Source: Bacteroidota bacterium
GTDB taxonomy: Bacteria > Bacteroidota > Bacteroidia > Bacteroidales > BM520
Assembly: GCA_002748065.1 (NCBI GenBank)
Contig: PDRJ01000041.1
Location: 23,791 to 87,790 of the forward strand
Length of the DNA: 64,000 nucleotides
Reading direction: 5' to 3'
Under the pieces are notes generated by a model, which was not told the DNA's origin, did no database searches, and saw only the letters and a program-made list of their open reading frames with translations. Below, one piece after another: positions 17,933 to 26,789 of this stretch. How positions within the stretch are numbered: the first letter of the stretch is position 1; every line of letters begins with the position of its first letter. A program made the translations under genes and the position numbers.

Positions 17933-18442
17933 ATGAAAAAAGTTGGAATTTTTTACGGATCTACCACCGGTAACACACAAGGTGTAGCGGAGCAAATCCA
18001 AGCCATATTTGGAGAAGACAATGCTGATATCATGGAGGTTTCAGGCGCGAAAAGTGCAGACCTTGAAGGGTACGAAAACCTTATATTAGGGTGTAGTACC
18101 TGGGGTATTGGAGATATGCAAGATGACTTTGATGACTTCTTGCCGGAGCTTCAAGGGGCAAACCTCGAGGGCAAAAAGGTAGCGCTCTTCGGTTGTGGTG
18201 ATCAGGAATCTTACGCAGACTCTTTCGTTGATGCCATGGGGGAGATCTACGCTACAGTGAAGGATAAGGGATGTCAACTGGTAGGTAGTGTACCCACAGA
18301 AGGATATGAGTATGATGAGTCTCGTGCAGTAGTAGATGGTAACTTTGTAGGTCTTCCCATTGACGAAGATAATCAGAGTGATCTCTCTAGTTCAAGAATT
18401 AACCAATGGGTTGGTGATCTGAAAAACAATTTTGGTTTATAA
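17933..18442 (+). CDS. fldA: Flavodoxin
   Basis: A 169-residue long-chain flavodoxin, an FMN-binding electron carrier in the cytoplasm. The phosphate-binding loop GSTTGNTQ (residues ~10-17), the aromatic-rich CSTWGIGDMQDD loop and the LFGCGDQESYADSF loop are all typical, and the length is the family norm. It can replace ferredoxin under iron limitation and would accept electrons from the pyruvate:ferredoxin oxidoreductase encoded at 32694-36236. It is followed by a DUF2023 gene in the same direction, a pairing common in Bacteroidetes, and lies near the heme-uptake locus, which fits an iron-responsive role. Confidence 0.95.
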   Translation: MKKVGIFYGSTTGNTQGVAEQIQAIFGEDNADIMEVSGAKSADLEGYENLILGCSTWGIGDMQDDFDDFLPELQGANLEGKKVALFGCGDQESYADSFVDAMGEIYATVKDKGCQLVGSVPTEGYEYDESRAVVDGNFVGLPIDEDNQSDLSSSRINQWVGDLKNNFGL

Positions 18443-18553
18443 ATCCCCTCCCATTATTTAATAAAGAAAAACCTTGCTTTACTACATCTCCTTATTTTTG
18501 AATCGTTCATTACATTACAGCAAGGTGGTTTTTACCCATTATTGAATCAAAAT

Positions 18554-18598
18554 AGCGGCAGGAGCATCCAACCTTATTTGTTTCTGCCGCTTATTTTC
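18554..18598 (+). terminator. Intrinsic terminator candidate between fldA and the DUF2023 gene
   Basis: AGCGGCAG (18554-18561) pairs with CTGCCGCT (18584-18591), followed by TATTTTC. A weaker, wider hairpin (ACCTTGCT at 18471-18478 with AGCAAGGT at 18519-18526) lies just upstream. Together they could reduce read-through into the DUF2023 gene. Confidence 0.5.
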
Positions 18599-18647
18599 AA
18601 TGGGTTTATAGAGAAATATACGTATCGTGATCCAAGAAGTATTGAAG

Positions 18648-19025
18648 ATGAAGGGAGACAAAAAATTGCGTCCTGAGATCAACTGCAGTGACTACAAAAG
18701 TGCAGAAATGCAGGTGTTGCTTCACCACATTTATGAGTACAAAAAGGGATTACGAAGTTTGGTCTTGCATACCATGAGTAAAGAGGAGCAATACAAAATG
18801 GAGGAGTTGCTCACACGCAAAAAGATCCCTTATGTGCTTCAAGTGGTCAATGACAAAAAGGTTAACGTCTTCTTTGGAAAACAGGAATGCATCAAAATTG
18901 TAGAGGGATTTGGAGATAAGTCGTTGAGTGATTTTTCCGATGAAGAAGATTTTATGCTCGGAATTATGCTAGGTTATGACCGAACACAACAGTGTGAAAG
19001 ATATCTAAAGAGAAAGTTTACGTAA
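18648..19025 (+). CDS. DUF2023 family protein, flavodoxin partner
   Basis: A small soluble protein of about 125 residues. The segment VLLHHIYEYKKGLRSLVLHTM is the recognisable opening of DUF2023, a Bacteroidetes family of unknown function that is often encoded beside flavodoxin. Two later segments, KKIPYVLQVVNDKKVNVFFG and EEDFMLGIMLGYD, resemble the family as well. The start is unsettled: GTG 18627, ATG 18648 and ATG 18708 are all in frame, and the last gives the usual family start (MQVLLHHIYE). I report 18648. No signal peptide or membrane helix is present. A role as a flavodoxin partner or modulator is inferred from context only. Confidence 0.75.
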   Translation: MKGDKKLRPEINCSDYKSAEMQVLLHHIYEYKKGLRSLVLHTMSKEEQYKMEELLTRKKIPYVLQVVNDKKVNVFFGKQECIKIVEGFGDKSLSDFSDEEDFMLGIMLGYDRTQQCERYLKRKFT

Positions 19026-19066
19026 AAGCCATAGTACGGTTTCTCTTAAGTGTTTAGCGATGAAAG

Positions 19067-19094
19067 CAGGCAATGAACGTTGCCTGTTTTTTTT
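19067..19094 (+). terminator. Intrinsic terminator after the DUF2023 gene
   Basis: CAGGCAA (19067-19073) pairs with TTGCCTG (19080-19086) around a 6-base loop and is followed by eight T residues (19087-19094). This is a strong rho-independent terminator for the plus-strand flavodoxin/DUF2023 unit. Confidence 0.8.
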
Positions 19095-19098
19095 ATAT

Positions 19099-19131
19099 AA
19101 AAAAAAGGGAATGCTCCTAAGCTGCATTCCC
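19099..19131 (-). terminator. Intrinsic terminator of the tRNA transcript
   Basis: On the minus strand GGGAATGC pairs with GCATTCCC (plus-strand arms 19124-19131 and 19107-19114) and is followed by eight U residues. It ends the transcript carrying tRNA-Leu and the downstream tRNA-Gly, and lies back to back with the plus-strand terminator at 19067-19094. Confidence 0.85.
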
Positions 19132-19139
19132 ATGTGATG

Positions 19140-19212
19140 AGCGGAAGACGGGACTCGGACCCGCGACCCCAACCTTGGCAAGGTTGTGCTCTACCAACTG
19201 AGCTACTTCCGC
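19140..19212 (-). tRNA. tRNA-Gly (GCC), copy 2
   Basis: A 73-base cloverleaf on the minus strand: acceptor GCGGAAG/CTTCCGC, D-arm GCTCAGTTGGTAGAGC, anticodon loop CTTGCCAAG with anticodon GCC, T-arm with GGTCCGAGTCC, and U as discriminator base. CCA is not encoded. The sequence is identical to the tRNA-Gly at 19345-19417. Confidence 0.95.
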
Positions 19213-19217
19213 AAGCG

Positions 19218-19302
19218 TACCCGGAGTGGGACTTGAACCCACACGGCCGCAATGGCCAAAGGATTTTAAGTCCTTCGTGTCTACCAATTCCACCATCCGG
19301 GC
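19218..19302 (-). tRNA. tRNA-Leu (UAA)
   Basis: An 85-base tRNA on the minus strand with the long variable arm of leucine tRNAs. Acceptor GCCCGGA pairs with TCCGGGT (first pair G-U), discriminator A; the anticodon stem-loop GGACTTAAAATCC carries anticodon UAA; the T-arm reads GGGTTCAAGTCCC. It is 5 bases from the downstream tRNA-Gly. Confidence 0.95.
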
Positions 19303-19310
19303 AGACCTTT

Positions 19311-19338
19311 TAAAAAAAAGCCTCCTATAAACGGAGGC
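19311..19338 (-). terminator. Intrinsic terminator between tRNA-Gly copy 1 and tRNA-Leu
   Basis: On the minus strand GCCTCC-(7-base loop)-GGAGGC is followed by eight U residues (plus-strand arms 19333-19338 and 19320-19325, A-run 19312-19319). It sits inside the tRNA cluster, so the first tRNA-Gly can be made as a single-gene transcript and the Leu-Gly pair depends on read-through or its own promoter. Confidence 0.85.
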
Positions 19339-19344
19339 CCTCTG

Positions 19345-19417
19345 AGCGGAAGACGGGACTCGGACCCGCGACCCCAACCTTGGCAAGGTTGTGCTCTACC
19401 AACTGAGCTACTTCCGC
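19345..19417 (-). tRNA. tRNA-Gly (GCC), copy 1
   Basis: A 73-base cloverleaf on the minus strand, identical in sequence to the copy at 19140-19212, with anticodon GCC and U discriminator. It is the first tRNA after the promoter at 19434-19465. Confidence 0.95.
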
Positions 19418-19433
19418 GTTTCGTTTGGGAATG

Positions 19434-19465
19434 CAAATATAGGGTGATTTTTCCATTCCACACAA
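19434..19465 (-). promoter_or_regulatory. Promoter of the tRNA cluster
   Basis: On the minus strand TTG (plus 19463-19465) and TATATTTG (plus 19434-19441, exact TAnnTTTG) are 21 bases apart, and the -7 box ends 16 bases before the first tRNA-Gly. This is a textbook Bacteroidetes promoter. Confidence 0.8.
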
Positions 19466-19507
19466 TATCCGCCAAAAAAAATTATTTTTTCTCCCCCCAA
19501 GCGCCCC

Positions 19508-20620
19508 TCAATGGCTATTCTTTTTTAAAAGAGCGCGCAAACGGGCGAAGAATTGGTTAGAGAATGAGCGATGTTCCCCATATACATTGGGCGGAATTTC
19601 ACAAATACGATCCATCTCCTTCTCCGAAAGGTGCAACGCATCCAGCACCTCTTTGAAGTCACTATGCTGCTGTTTTTTCTCATCTTCAGCGACCACCCTA
19701 AGGGCCTCCTCACGGGTCATCTCTTCATTTCTAATCATATTGCATAGCTGCGGCACACGACGGGAATTGCCAAATCGCTCCTCCCGGACAAAATTGGTAA
19801 AGGGTTCGGCGATACAATCGAAATGCCGGGTATAATCCGAGTGGGTAGGCTCCACCCAATTCATCTCCTTTTTCAAGAGTACACTAATCTCCTTATCCGA
19901 AAGAGGTTTCTGGTAATAGAGCATATTCACTTTCTTGCCAAAACGGCCTGTCTTAGTAAAGAGGAAACTGCTGATATAGTTTAAGCGGGGGTATAGCAGA
20001 AAGCGCCTAATCTCACGCTTTCCAATTTTTCTGTTCTTACGAAGGATCACCTTTAACCTTTTTTGGTCATAGATCTCTTCCGAGGAGAAGGAGTTCTCCT
20101 CGTTAGCGGTGTGTCCCAACAGGATCAGTGGCGTTTTATAGGCTTCAGAAACCTTGAGCATACTCCGCTCTATGCCCACGCCACACACGCCGCAGATCTC
20201 ACCCGACTCCACCAATGCGGTTCGGTACAATTCATACAACATCTTCTGACTTTGATGAACCCAGATATGGTCAACCCCACACGCTTTTACCGCACTGGCA
20301 ATATTCTCACGGGCAAAGTCGCTCAAAAAACCGTTGTCATAGGTATAGGTCAATACGTTGAGGTCATATTTTTGCACCGCCAGGTAGAGCACATAGGTAC
20401 TATCTTTCCCTCCACTCAGGGGAACAAGGGCATCGTAAGTTCTTCCCTTGCGCCTGGCCTTTTTCAAAATGTGAATCAATTCCGACTCATCATAAGGCTC
20501 AAAAGGTTGATGATCATTACAGAAGTTACAATGGCCATTCTCCTCAATAACGACCCCCTCAATCTGATCACTCATGATACACTTCTTACAAAGGTGCTCC
20601 GTCTTCTCCATATTATCCAA
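19508..20620 (-). CDS. PP-loop ATP-pyrophosphatase, N-acetyl-sugar amidotransferase-like (WbpG/PseA-type)
   Basis: A 370-residue cytoplasmic enzyme. Its ATP-pyrophosphatase P-loop is PLSGGKDSTYVLY (residues ~68-79), and two Cys pairs (CKKC at 11-14 and CNFC at 31-34) plus CGVCG (~143-147) suggest bound zinc. This architecture is that of the amidotransferases that build acetamidino groups on sugars of LPS or flagellin (WbpG, PseA, LegG group). The C-terminal part (KEVLDALHLSEKEMDRI..) matches the tail of those enzymes. No sugar-pathway genes surround it. It follows mutS by 34 bases in the same direction and may be read from the mutS promoter. The exact substrate is unknown. Confidence 0.75.
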   Translation of the reverse strand: MDNMEKTEHLCKKCIMSDQIEGVVIEENGHCNFCNDHQPFEPYDESELIHILKKARRKGRTYDALVPLSGGKDSTYVLYLAVQKYDLNVLTYTYDNGFLSDFARENIASAVKACGVDHIWVHQSQKMLYELYRTALVESGEICGVCGVGIERSMLKVSEAYKTPLILLGHTANEENSFSSEEIYDQKRLKVILRKNRKIGKREIRRFLLYPRLNYISSFLFTKTGRFGKKVNMLYYQKPLSDKEISVLLKKEMNWVEPTHSDYTRHFDCIAEPFTNFVREERFGNSRRVPQLCNMIRNEEMTREEALRVVAEDEKKQQHSDFKEVLDALHLSEKEMDRICEIPPNVYGEHRSFSNQFFARLRALLKKNSH

Positions 20621-20654
20621 TTTGGTGGGCGCTCACTCGGAAAGGATCACGAAC

Positions 20655-23267
20655 CTATCCACCCAACAGTTTTTTAATTTCATTCAATTTCATCAGGGCC
20701 TCAACGGGGGTCAACGAGTTGATATCCGTATGCAGGATCTCATCACGAATCTGGTAAAGCAACGGATCATCAAGTTGAATAAAAGAGAGTTGCATGGCTT
20801 CGCTATCGCTGCTGCTCTTTTGCCCTATCCCCTCTCTTTGGTGGCTATCTTCCAACTGTTTAAGCAGTGCCTCTGCCCGGCGTGTAACCATGGCAGGCAT
20901 CCCGGCAATTTGTGCCACATGGATTCCAAAGCTATGCGCCGTGCCCCCCTTGGCCAGCTTCCGGAGAAAGATCACCTTATCGTTGATCTCCTTCACCGAA
21001 ACATGGTAATTCTTAATCCGTTTCATGGTGGTAGCCATCTCATTTAATTCGTGATAATGGGTGGCAAAAAGCACCTTGGGGCGATACAGCTGATGATTGT
21101 GTAAAAACTCAGCAATGGACCAGGCGATGGAGATACCGTCATAGGTAGAGGTTCCCCGGCCAATCTCATCCAACAGGATAAGACTTCTGTTGGAGATGTT
21201 GTTCAGGATGGAGGCTGTTTCATTCATCTCAACCATAAAGGTAGACTCCCCCGAAGAGATGTTATCCGAGGCTCCCACACGCGTAAACACCTTGTCCACC
21301 AAGCCAATGGAAGCGTGTTTTGCCGGAACAAAAGAGCCCATCTGAGCCATCAGGACAATAAGGGCCACCTGCCGCAGCAGCGCAGACTTACCCGACATAT
21401 TAGGCCCGGTAATGATCATTATTTGCTGTCGTTGGTTGTCCAGGTAGACATCGTTTGCCACGTACTTATCCCCCGGAGGCAACTGCTTCTCAATCACCGG
21501 GTGGCGTCCATTCTTGATATCAATTTCAAAACCATCGGTCAACACAGGGCGCGTATAGCCATTCTCTTTGGCCAACAGGGCAAAAGAGTGCAGGCAATCG
21601 AGCTGAGCCAACAACTGCGCATTCAATTGTATGGGCTGGATATAGCCGGCCACCACACTAATCAGCTCCTCATACATCCGGGTCTCCAGCGCTAAGATCT
21701 TCTCCTCCGCATTAAGGATCTTCTCTTCCAACACTTTAAGCTCCTGGGTGATGTAGCGTTCAGAGCTCACCAAGGTCTGTTTCCGCACCCACTCTTCGGG
21801 CACCTTCTCTTTGTGGGTATTCCGCACTTCAAGGTAATACCCAAACACATTGTTATACCCTATCTTCAAGCTGGGGATTCCTGTGGCCTCCGACTCTCGC
21901 TGCTGAATTTGGGTCAAGTAATCCTTACCACTATAGGCCAGTTTGCGCAATTCATCCAACTCCGCCGAGACCTGATCACGGAAGACACTCCCCTTCTGGA
22001 CATGGGAGGGAGGGTCATCCACCAATGCATCCTGAAGGCGTTGGCGCACCACCTCACAGGAGTTCAGCTGGTCTGCAATGCGTGCCAGAGCCTCATTTCC
22101 CGTGGAGAGACAAGCCTCTTTCACCGGGTCTATGGCCAAAAGGGCATTTTTCACCTGCAACAATTCCCGGGGGTTAATCCGCCCCGTGGCTACCTTGGAG
22201 ATCAATCGCTCCAGGTCGCCCACCTGACGTAGCCGGGAGGCAATCTCTGAGGATAACGGCTCGTCGTCTAAAAAGGTATCCACCACATCATGTCGTTCCG
22301 TCACAGCCTGTATCTCCTTGAGCGGAAGCACAATCCATCGGCGGATCAACCGGCTTCCCATGGGAGAAATGGTCCTATCCATAACGGAGAGCAACGTGGT
22401 CGCATTCTCTTGCGGCGAATGCAATAGCTCCAGGTTTCGGATGGTAAAACGATCCAACCACACATAACGATCCTCCTCGATACGAGAGAGGTTGGAGATA
22501 TGTTGCACCTTGTCGTGACGTGTTTCAAAAAGATAGTGCAATGCTCCTCCCGCAGCGATCACCCCCTGTTCCATCTCCTCCACGCCAAACCCCTTAAGCG
22601 ATTGGGTCTGAAAATGACGGGTGAGGTTTTCATAGGCAAAATCGTACGAGAAGACCCAGTCATCGAAAGTGGAGAGGTAGTAGTGGTTGCCAAAAACCGA
22701 CAGGAAGGCCTCCCTTTTATTTCGCTGAAGGATCACCTCACTGGGCTTGAAACTCTGCACCAGCTTCTCCACATAGCTTAAGGCCCCTTGAGCACAGAGG
22801 AACTCCCCGGTGGATATATCCAGGAAAGCAACACCACATACGGTGTCCGTCAGGTGAAGAGAAGCCAGGAAGTTATTCTCTTTTTGATCCAAAATCTTGT
22901 CGTTGTACGAAACCCCGGGCGTCACCAGTTCCGTAACCCCACGCTTCACAATGCTCTTGGTCAGTTTAGGATCTTCCAACTGGTCACAGATAGCCACCTT
23001 TTGGCCGGCCTTCACCAATTTAGGAAGGTAGGTATCCAAGGCGTGATGGGGAAACCCGGCCAAGGCCATGTCTGCCGCCGCACCATTGGAGCGTTTCGTC
23101 AAGACAATCCCCAAAATCTCCGATGCCTTCACGGCATCATCGCCAAATGTCTCGTAAAAATCCCCCACCCGAAACAACAACATCGCATCAGGGTATTTAC
23201 CCTTTATATGGTTATATTGCTTCATCAAAGGGGTATCCGACTTTCCTTTTCCCTTCTTCTTCGCCAT
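20655..23267 (-). CDS. mutS: DNA mismatch repair protein MutS
   Basis: An 870-residue MutS. The N-terminal mismatch-recognition motif GDFYETF (residues ~35-41) contains the Phe-x-Glu that stacks on mismatched bases. The clamp and lever regions follow, then the ATPase with Walker [10 protein letters not shown] (~620), Walker B/signature [14 protein letters not shown] and the HYHELNEM switch. It binds mismatches as a dimer and recruits MutL, which is not in this window. The start is set at ATG 23267 (MAKKKGKGK) because the further in-frame codon at 23288 is a TTG lying in the -7 promoter box. The downstream PP-loop gene is 34 bases away. Confidence 0.97.
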   Translation of the reverse strand: MAKKKGKGKSDTPLMKQYNHIKGKYPDAMLLFRVGDFYETFGDDAVKASEILGIVLTKRSNGAAADMALAGFPHHALDTYLPKLVKAGQKVAICDQLEDPKLTKSIVKRGVTELVTPGVSYNDKILDQKENNFLASLHLTDTVCGVAFLDISTGEFLCAQGALSYVEKLVQSFKPSEVILQRNKREAFLSVFGNHYYLSTFDDWVFSYDFAYENLTRHFQTQSLKGFGVEEMEQGVIAAGGALHYLFETRHDKVQHISNLSRIEEDRYVWLDRFTIRNLELLHSPQENATTLLSVMDRTISPMGSRLIRRWIVLPLKEIQAVTERHDVVDTFLDDEPLSSEIASRLRQVGDLERLISKVATGRINPRELLQVKNALLAIDPVKEACLSTGNEALARIADQLNSCEVVRQRLQDALVDDPPSHVQKGSVFRDQVSAELDELRKLAYSGKDYLTQIQQRESEATGIPSLKIGYNNVFGYYLEVRNTHKEKVPEEWVRKQTLVSSERYITQELKVLEEKILNAEEKILALETRMYEELISVVAGYIQPIQLNAQLLAQLDCLHSFALLAKENGYTRPVLTDGFEIDIKNGRHPVIEKQLPPGDKYVANDVYLDNQRQQIMIITGPNMSGKSALLRQVALIVLMAQMGSFVPAKHASIGLVDKVFTRVGASDNISSGESTFMVEMNETASILNNISNRSLILLDEIGRGTSTYDGISIAWSIAEFLHNHQLYRPKVLFATHYHELNEMATTMKRIKNYHVSVKEINDKVIFLRKLAKGGTAHSFGIHVAQIAGMPAMVTRRAEALLKQLEDSHQREGIGQKSSSDSEAMQLSFIQLDDPLLYQIRDEILHTDINSLTPVEALMKLNEIKKLLGG

Positions 23268-23285
23268 ATTCTTACTGTAAACGGA

Positions 23286-23293
23286 CAAAGGTA
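23286..23293 (-). promoter_or_regulatory. -7 promoter element of mutS
   Basis: On the minus strand TACCTTTG, an exact TAnnTTTG, ends 18 bases before ATG 23267. The divergent trmH-like gene has the same octamer 35 bases away, giving a compact divergent promoter region. Confidence 0.7.
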
Positions 23294-23327
23294 CTTATTC
23301 CCCCAAAAGATAAAAAGAAAATCTCCC

Positions 23328-23335
23328 TACCTTTG
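23328..23335 (+). promoter_or_regulatory. -7 promoter element of the TrmH-family gene
   Basis: TACCTTTG on the plus strand, an exact TAnnTTTG, ends 19 bases before ATG 23355. No certain -33 TTG is seen in the AT-rich bases upstream. Confidence 0.7.
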
Positions 23336-23354
23336 TGGGAAAAAGAGATCTTTC

Positions 23355-23891
23355 ATGCGAAAACTGAAAAACGAAGAGCTGGGGCGACCGGATCTGGAAG
23401 CCTACAAAAAGCAACCCAAATATCCTTTAGTTGTAATCTTAGATAACATTCGAAGTCAAAATAATACCGGCTCCGTATTCCGCACCTCCGATGCTTTTCT
23501 CGTGGAAAAGATCATATTGTGCGGCTTCACAGCAACACCCCCACACCGAGAGATTCACAAAACGGCACTGGGAGCCACCGACGCCGTAGCATGGGAATAC
23601 CAGGAAGAGACCATCGTCGCCGTCAAAAAACTTCAAGCAAAAGGGTATAAGGTCTTTGCCATCGAACAGACGGAAGAGAGCATCGACCTCGCATCTTTTT
23701 CCATTGCCCAAGGGGATCATATTGCTATTGTCCTGGGCAATGAGATCAAAGGAGTCTCCCAGGAGGTAGTGGATGCCTGCGACGGAAGCATCGAACTGGC
23801 CCAATATGGCACAAAACACTCCCTCAACATCTCCGTCTGTGCCGGGATTGTCATCTATCAACTCTTCCATAAGATGAAATCCACCCCATAA
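23355..23891 (+). CDS. TrmH/SpoU-family RNA 2'-O-methyltransferase
   Basis: A 178-residue SPOUT methyltransferase, which transfers a methyl group from S-adenosylmethionine to a ribose 2'-OH of tRNA or rRNA. The three family motifs are present: NIRSQNNTGSVFRTSDAF (motif 1, residues ~33-50), IAIVLGNEIKGVS (motif 2) and SLNISVCAGIVIYQ (motif 3, forming the trefoil knot). It lacks an N-terminal RNA-binding domain and is of TrmL/TrmH minimal size, so the target cannot be named. A much longer frame open upstream to 22788 runs antisense to mutS and is not used; the promoter box at 23328-23335 supports ATG 23355. Confidence 0.9.
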   Translation: MRKLKNEELGRPDLEAYKKQPKYPLVVILDNIRSQNNTGSVFRTSDAFLVEKIILCGFTATPPHREIHKTALGATDAVAWEYQEETIVAVKKLQAKGYKVFAIEQTEESIDLASFSIAQGDHIAIVLGNEIKGVSQEVVDACDGSIELAQYGTKHSLNISVCAGIVIYQLFHKMKSTP

Positions 23892-23990
23892 TTCCCCGCC
23901 TACGCCAACAAGAGAAAGCCCCCACAGGGTGGTAAGCACGCCAAAAGGGAAGAAACAGGGTAAACCAACGATAACTTCTCCCTTGAATGG

Positions 23991-24140
23991 TGTCTGTCCA
24001 TAAAGTCAGCGTTTTGAGAAGAGGCTGTATAGAACGTTCGAATTCGAGGCTTGCGAAGGCTGAGAAATGTGAGTTTACTGGGGTAAATGACCATTTGGAA
24101 GAGAAGCATCACAAAGAAGTCGGACTTTATAGACGGGCTC
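23991..24140 (-). mobile_element. MITE-like repeat, copy 2 (short form, reversed)
   Basis: A 150-bp copy in the opposite orientation: it opens with GTCTGTCCATAAAGTCAGC and closes with GTCGGACTTTATAGACGG. The core GTTCGAATTCGAGGCTTGCG and the GAGTTTACTGGGG block match the other copies. It lies in the 433-base gap between the methyltransferase and the TPR lipoprotein. The direct flanks do not show a clear target duplication. Confidence 0.8.
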
Positions 24141-24246
24141 TAGATAGGCCTATTCTACCATCCCCCCTAAAAAAAAGCAGGAAAATCCCCCCTTGAAAAA
24201 GATGGAAATTCACCCCCTTCGAAAATCTTCCATAAAGGATATTTTC

Positions 24247-24254
24247 TATATTTG
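24247..24254 (+). promoter_or_regulatory. -7 promoter element of the TPR/OmpA lipoprotein gene
   Basis: TATATTTG, an exact TAnnTTTG, ends 70 bases before ATG 24325, implying a leader of roughly 65 bases. No clear -33 TTG is present. Confidence 0.6.
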
Positions 24255-24324
24255 CACAACAGATAAAGTCTGACAAAAACACTTTTCGCGATTTCATATT
24301 ACTAACAATAAAAGTCATCTCACT

Positions 24325-26016
24325 ATGAGAAAAAATTACATCAAGTTTTTACCTATTTTTATTCTTACCGTAGGAATGATGTTCGGTTGTGTCTCCACCA
24401 AGATGCCCAAATCCTACACCTTAGACCCTTCCACCTTGGAAAACAATGGAGGGAAAATAGCGGTTAACATAGCGGGTTCTATCCCCAAACGCTCTTTCAA
24501 CAAAAAGGATATTGTGGAGTTCACCCCCGTATTGACATACAATGGCAAAGAGAAAGAACTCTCGTCCATGATCCTCAAGGGAGAAAAGGCAAAAGGCACC
24601 GGGACAATCATTCCTAAAAAGGGAGGCGATTTCTCTTATAGTGATGAGATAACATATGAGCCGGGCATGGAAGAGGGGATACTTACCGTCACCCCCAAGA
24701 TCATCAAACGAAGAAAAACAATCCCGGGAGAAGAGGTAACCCTTGCAAAAGGAGTTGTGATGACCTCGCAATTCGTGATGCACAACGAAAAGGTTTGGTT
24801 TGCCTCTCGCGAAAATGCCGAAAAATTGGGCATGGACACCGACGGCTACTATGAGTTAATCACCCAGGAGAGCGGCAAGGCAACGTTCTATTTTCTGGTG
24901 AACCGCGCTAACATAGACTACAACCTGAAACTCAACAAAACGTTAAACGTAGAAGCCGACCTGAAAAAACTGAAAGACTTTATCAACAGAGGGTGGGATG
25001 TGAAGGACATTGAGATCAATGCTTACGCTTCCCCTGAAGGAGAAGAGTCGTTCAACGAAGGGCTCTCGGAAAAACGCGCCCAGGCGGGAATGAAGATCCT
25101 CAACAAGATCTACCTTGAACTTCTCAGGGATCCTGGATTCATCTCCGCTGTCGAGCAGTCCAACCTCAAGGATAAAAATGCCATCCTCAATGTGGTAAAA
25201 TCGCAAACAACGCCCCTAAAGAAAGAGCAAGAGATCCGAAATATGACCCTCATCTACAGCGAGCTTACGGAGGAAATTCTCCCTCCATTGCGTCGTGTGG
25301 AGATCAGCGTAAACTGCTACGAGCCCAAGAAAGACGATAAGCGCATCGCTTCACTCGCTATTCTCTCGCCCCAGGACCTCTCCCTTAAAGAGCTGTTATA
25401 TGCCGCGGAAAAAAGAAACGATCTCAGCGAGAAACTGGAGATCTACAAATCTGCAGCGACCCTGTTCCCCAACGACTGGAGGACACATAACAACGTAGCA
25501 GCAACCTACCTGAGCATGTACAATGCCAAGGAGGCGGAGCCCTACCTTGAAAAGGCCAACGAGTTGAGCCCCAACAACCCCATCATCACCAATAACATGG
25601 GGGTCGCAGCCAGCAAAAAGAGAGCCTATGACAACGCCCTATCACTTTTCAAAAAGGCAGAAGACTTGGGAGTTGATGCCGCCTACAACATCGCCATCAT
25701 TGACATTGTCAAGGGAAAATATCAGGCGGCAAAGAGCGTCATTAATGCCAAAGATTGTACCTATAACAAGGCACTCATACAGCTTATTGAGAAAAAATAC
25801 GAGGAGGCTTCCCGCACCCTCAAATGCAGTGAGGAGTCTTGCATGAAAAACTATCTTTTGGCCGTAATTGCAGCAAGAACCGACAACAAATCAGCCATGG
25901 GAGACTACCTCTCCAAGGCGGTAACGATGAACCCTAAACTTGCAAAGAGGGCTGCCTCTGATATGGAGTTCGCCAATTATTTTGACGATCCCATCTTTAT
26001 TAAGGCTCTCAAATAG
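24325..26016 (+). CDS. Lipoprotein with OmpA-like region and TPR repeats (563 aa)
   Basis: A lipobox MFGC (Cys22) follows the signal peptide. Residues ~25-200 form a beta-rich domain of unknown type. Around 225-330 lies an OmpA-C-like segment (IEINAYASPEGEESFNEGLSEKRAQAG), where the GHAS-type turn is replaced by AYASPEG; OmpA domains bind peptidoglycan. From ~355 to the end the sequence is a helical TPR array (NDWRTHNNVAATYLSMYNAKEAEPYL, NPIITNNMGVAASKKRAYDNAL). Together these suggest a periplasmic outer-membrane scaffold protein similar to Bacteroidales TPR lipoproteins; no enzymatic motif is present. The last 40 bases overlap the 3' end of the convergent folK gene. Confidence 0.8.
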   Translation: MRKNYIKFLPIFILTVGMMFGCVSTKMPKSYTLDPSTLENNGGKIAVNIAGSIPKRSFNKKDIVEFTPVLTYNGKEKELSSMILKGEKAKGTGTIIPKKGGDFSYSDEITYEPGMEEGILTVTPKIIKRRKTIPGEEVTLAKGVVMTSQFVMHNEKVWFASRENAEKLGMDTDGYYELITQESGKATFYFLVNRANIDYNLKLNKTLNVEADLKKLKDFINRGWDVKDIEINAYASPEGEESFNEGLSEKRAQAGMKILNKIYLELLRDPGFISAVEQSNLKDKNAILNVVKSQTTPLKKEQEIRNMTLIYSELTEEILPPLRRVEISVNCYEPKKDDKRIASLAILSPQDLSLKELLYAAEKRNDLSEKLEIYKSAATLFPNDWRTHNNVAATYLSMYNAKEAEPYLEKANELSPNNPIITNNMGVAASKKRAYDNALSLFKKAEDLGVDAAYNIAIIDIVKGKYQAAKSVINAKDCTYNKALIQLIEKKYEEASRTLKCSEESCMKNYLLAVIAARTDNKSAMGDYLSKAVTMNPKLAKRAASDMEFANYFDDPIFIKALK

Positions 26017-26525
26017 CGCGCTCTATCTACATTCCCGAGTCGCTCCACCTTCATACGGTCTTCACAAAGCCCCAGCAGTTGGGTAATGGTTTTGTGTAGT
26101 TTTGGATGCACAAAGTCGGGCATCAACTCCTGTAGAGGCACCAACACAAAGCGGCGTGCGGGGATACCTTTATGCGGAATCACAAGATCCTCCTCCTCGT
26201 AGATCACATTGTTGTAGAAGAGGATGTCAATATCCAGGGTACGGGAGTGATAGTGGGCTGTCGCCTTATCTGTCCTCCCTAAATCCCTCTCTATACGTTG
26301 GGTTCGTGCCAGAACCTCACGCGCTCCCTTGGCCGTAAGCAATACCACCACACAGTTCCAAAATGGAGGCACATCAGACTTAAACCCCCAGGGCTCCGTT
26401 TCATACACCCCGGATAGCGCCTCTATGGTACCCACTTGCGAAACCAACTGCGCCAAACACTGCTCCAGAATCAGACTGCGCTCCCCCAAGTTACCCCCCA
26501 ATAATAGAACGACCCTATTTTCCAT
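25977..26525 (-). CDS. folK: FolK, 6-hydroxymethyl-7,8-dihydropterin pyrophosphokinase
   Basis: A 182-residue enzyme that transfers pyrophosphate from ATP to the pterin alcohol in folate synthesis. The signature is complete: LLLGGNLGER near the N-terminus, VYETEPWGF, NCVVVLLT and the catalytic RTLDIDILFY, followed by IPHKGIPARRFVLVPLQEL. The start is ATG 26525 (MENRVVLLL); a frame open to 26624 adds 33 residues unlike any FolK. It is convergent with the TPR lipoprotein gene, overlapping it by 40 bases. A -7 box lies only 3 bases upstream of the ATG, so the mRNA could be leaderless. Confidence 0.95.
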   Translation of the reverse strand: MENRVVLLLGGNLGERSLILEQCLAQLVSQVGTIEALSGVYETEPWGFKSDVPPFWNCVVVLLTAKGAREVLARTQRIERDLGRTDKATAHYHSRTLDIDILFYNNVIYEEEDLVIPHKGIPARRFVLVPLQELMPDFVHPKLHKTITQLLGLCEDRMKVERLGNVDRARYLRALIKMGSSK

Positions 26526-26528
26526 ACC

Positions 26529-26536
26529 CAAAGTTA
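26529..26536 (-). promoter_or_regulatory. -7 promoter-like element abutting folK
   Basis: TAACTTTG on the minus strand is an exact TAnnTTTG, but only 3 bases separate it from ATG 26525. If it is used, transcription would begin at or just inside the start codon. It may also be a chance match. Confidence 0.4.
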
Positions 26537-26789
26537 CATTTTTTCCCCAATCTACTTTGAGGTACGCAGCCTTGGGGTACTTTTTATCGAAAATTGCACA
26601 CAACAGCACGCGGGATAGTTGCAAAATCAGAAAAAATATAGTATATTTCGCAAACTCCTTGTGAGGCGTGTTTTGTTCTATCGCATAATGGTGATTCGAA
26701 AATGGCCGTTAACGGGTTCTGCGGTCTTTTCGCGTCCAAAAGAAAAAGCAATCATGGTCAGGATCCGCAATAACCAAATCTTGCATGCT

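Noticed and set aside
19046..19475. Short minus-strand reading frames over the tRNA cluster
   Set aside because: They run through tRNA genes and terminators and contain no recognisable domain.
22788..23354. A 5' extension of the TrmH-family gene through the mutS region
   Set aside because: The extension is antisense to mutS and the residues do not look like a protein domain. The -7 box at 23328-23335 supports the start at 23355.
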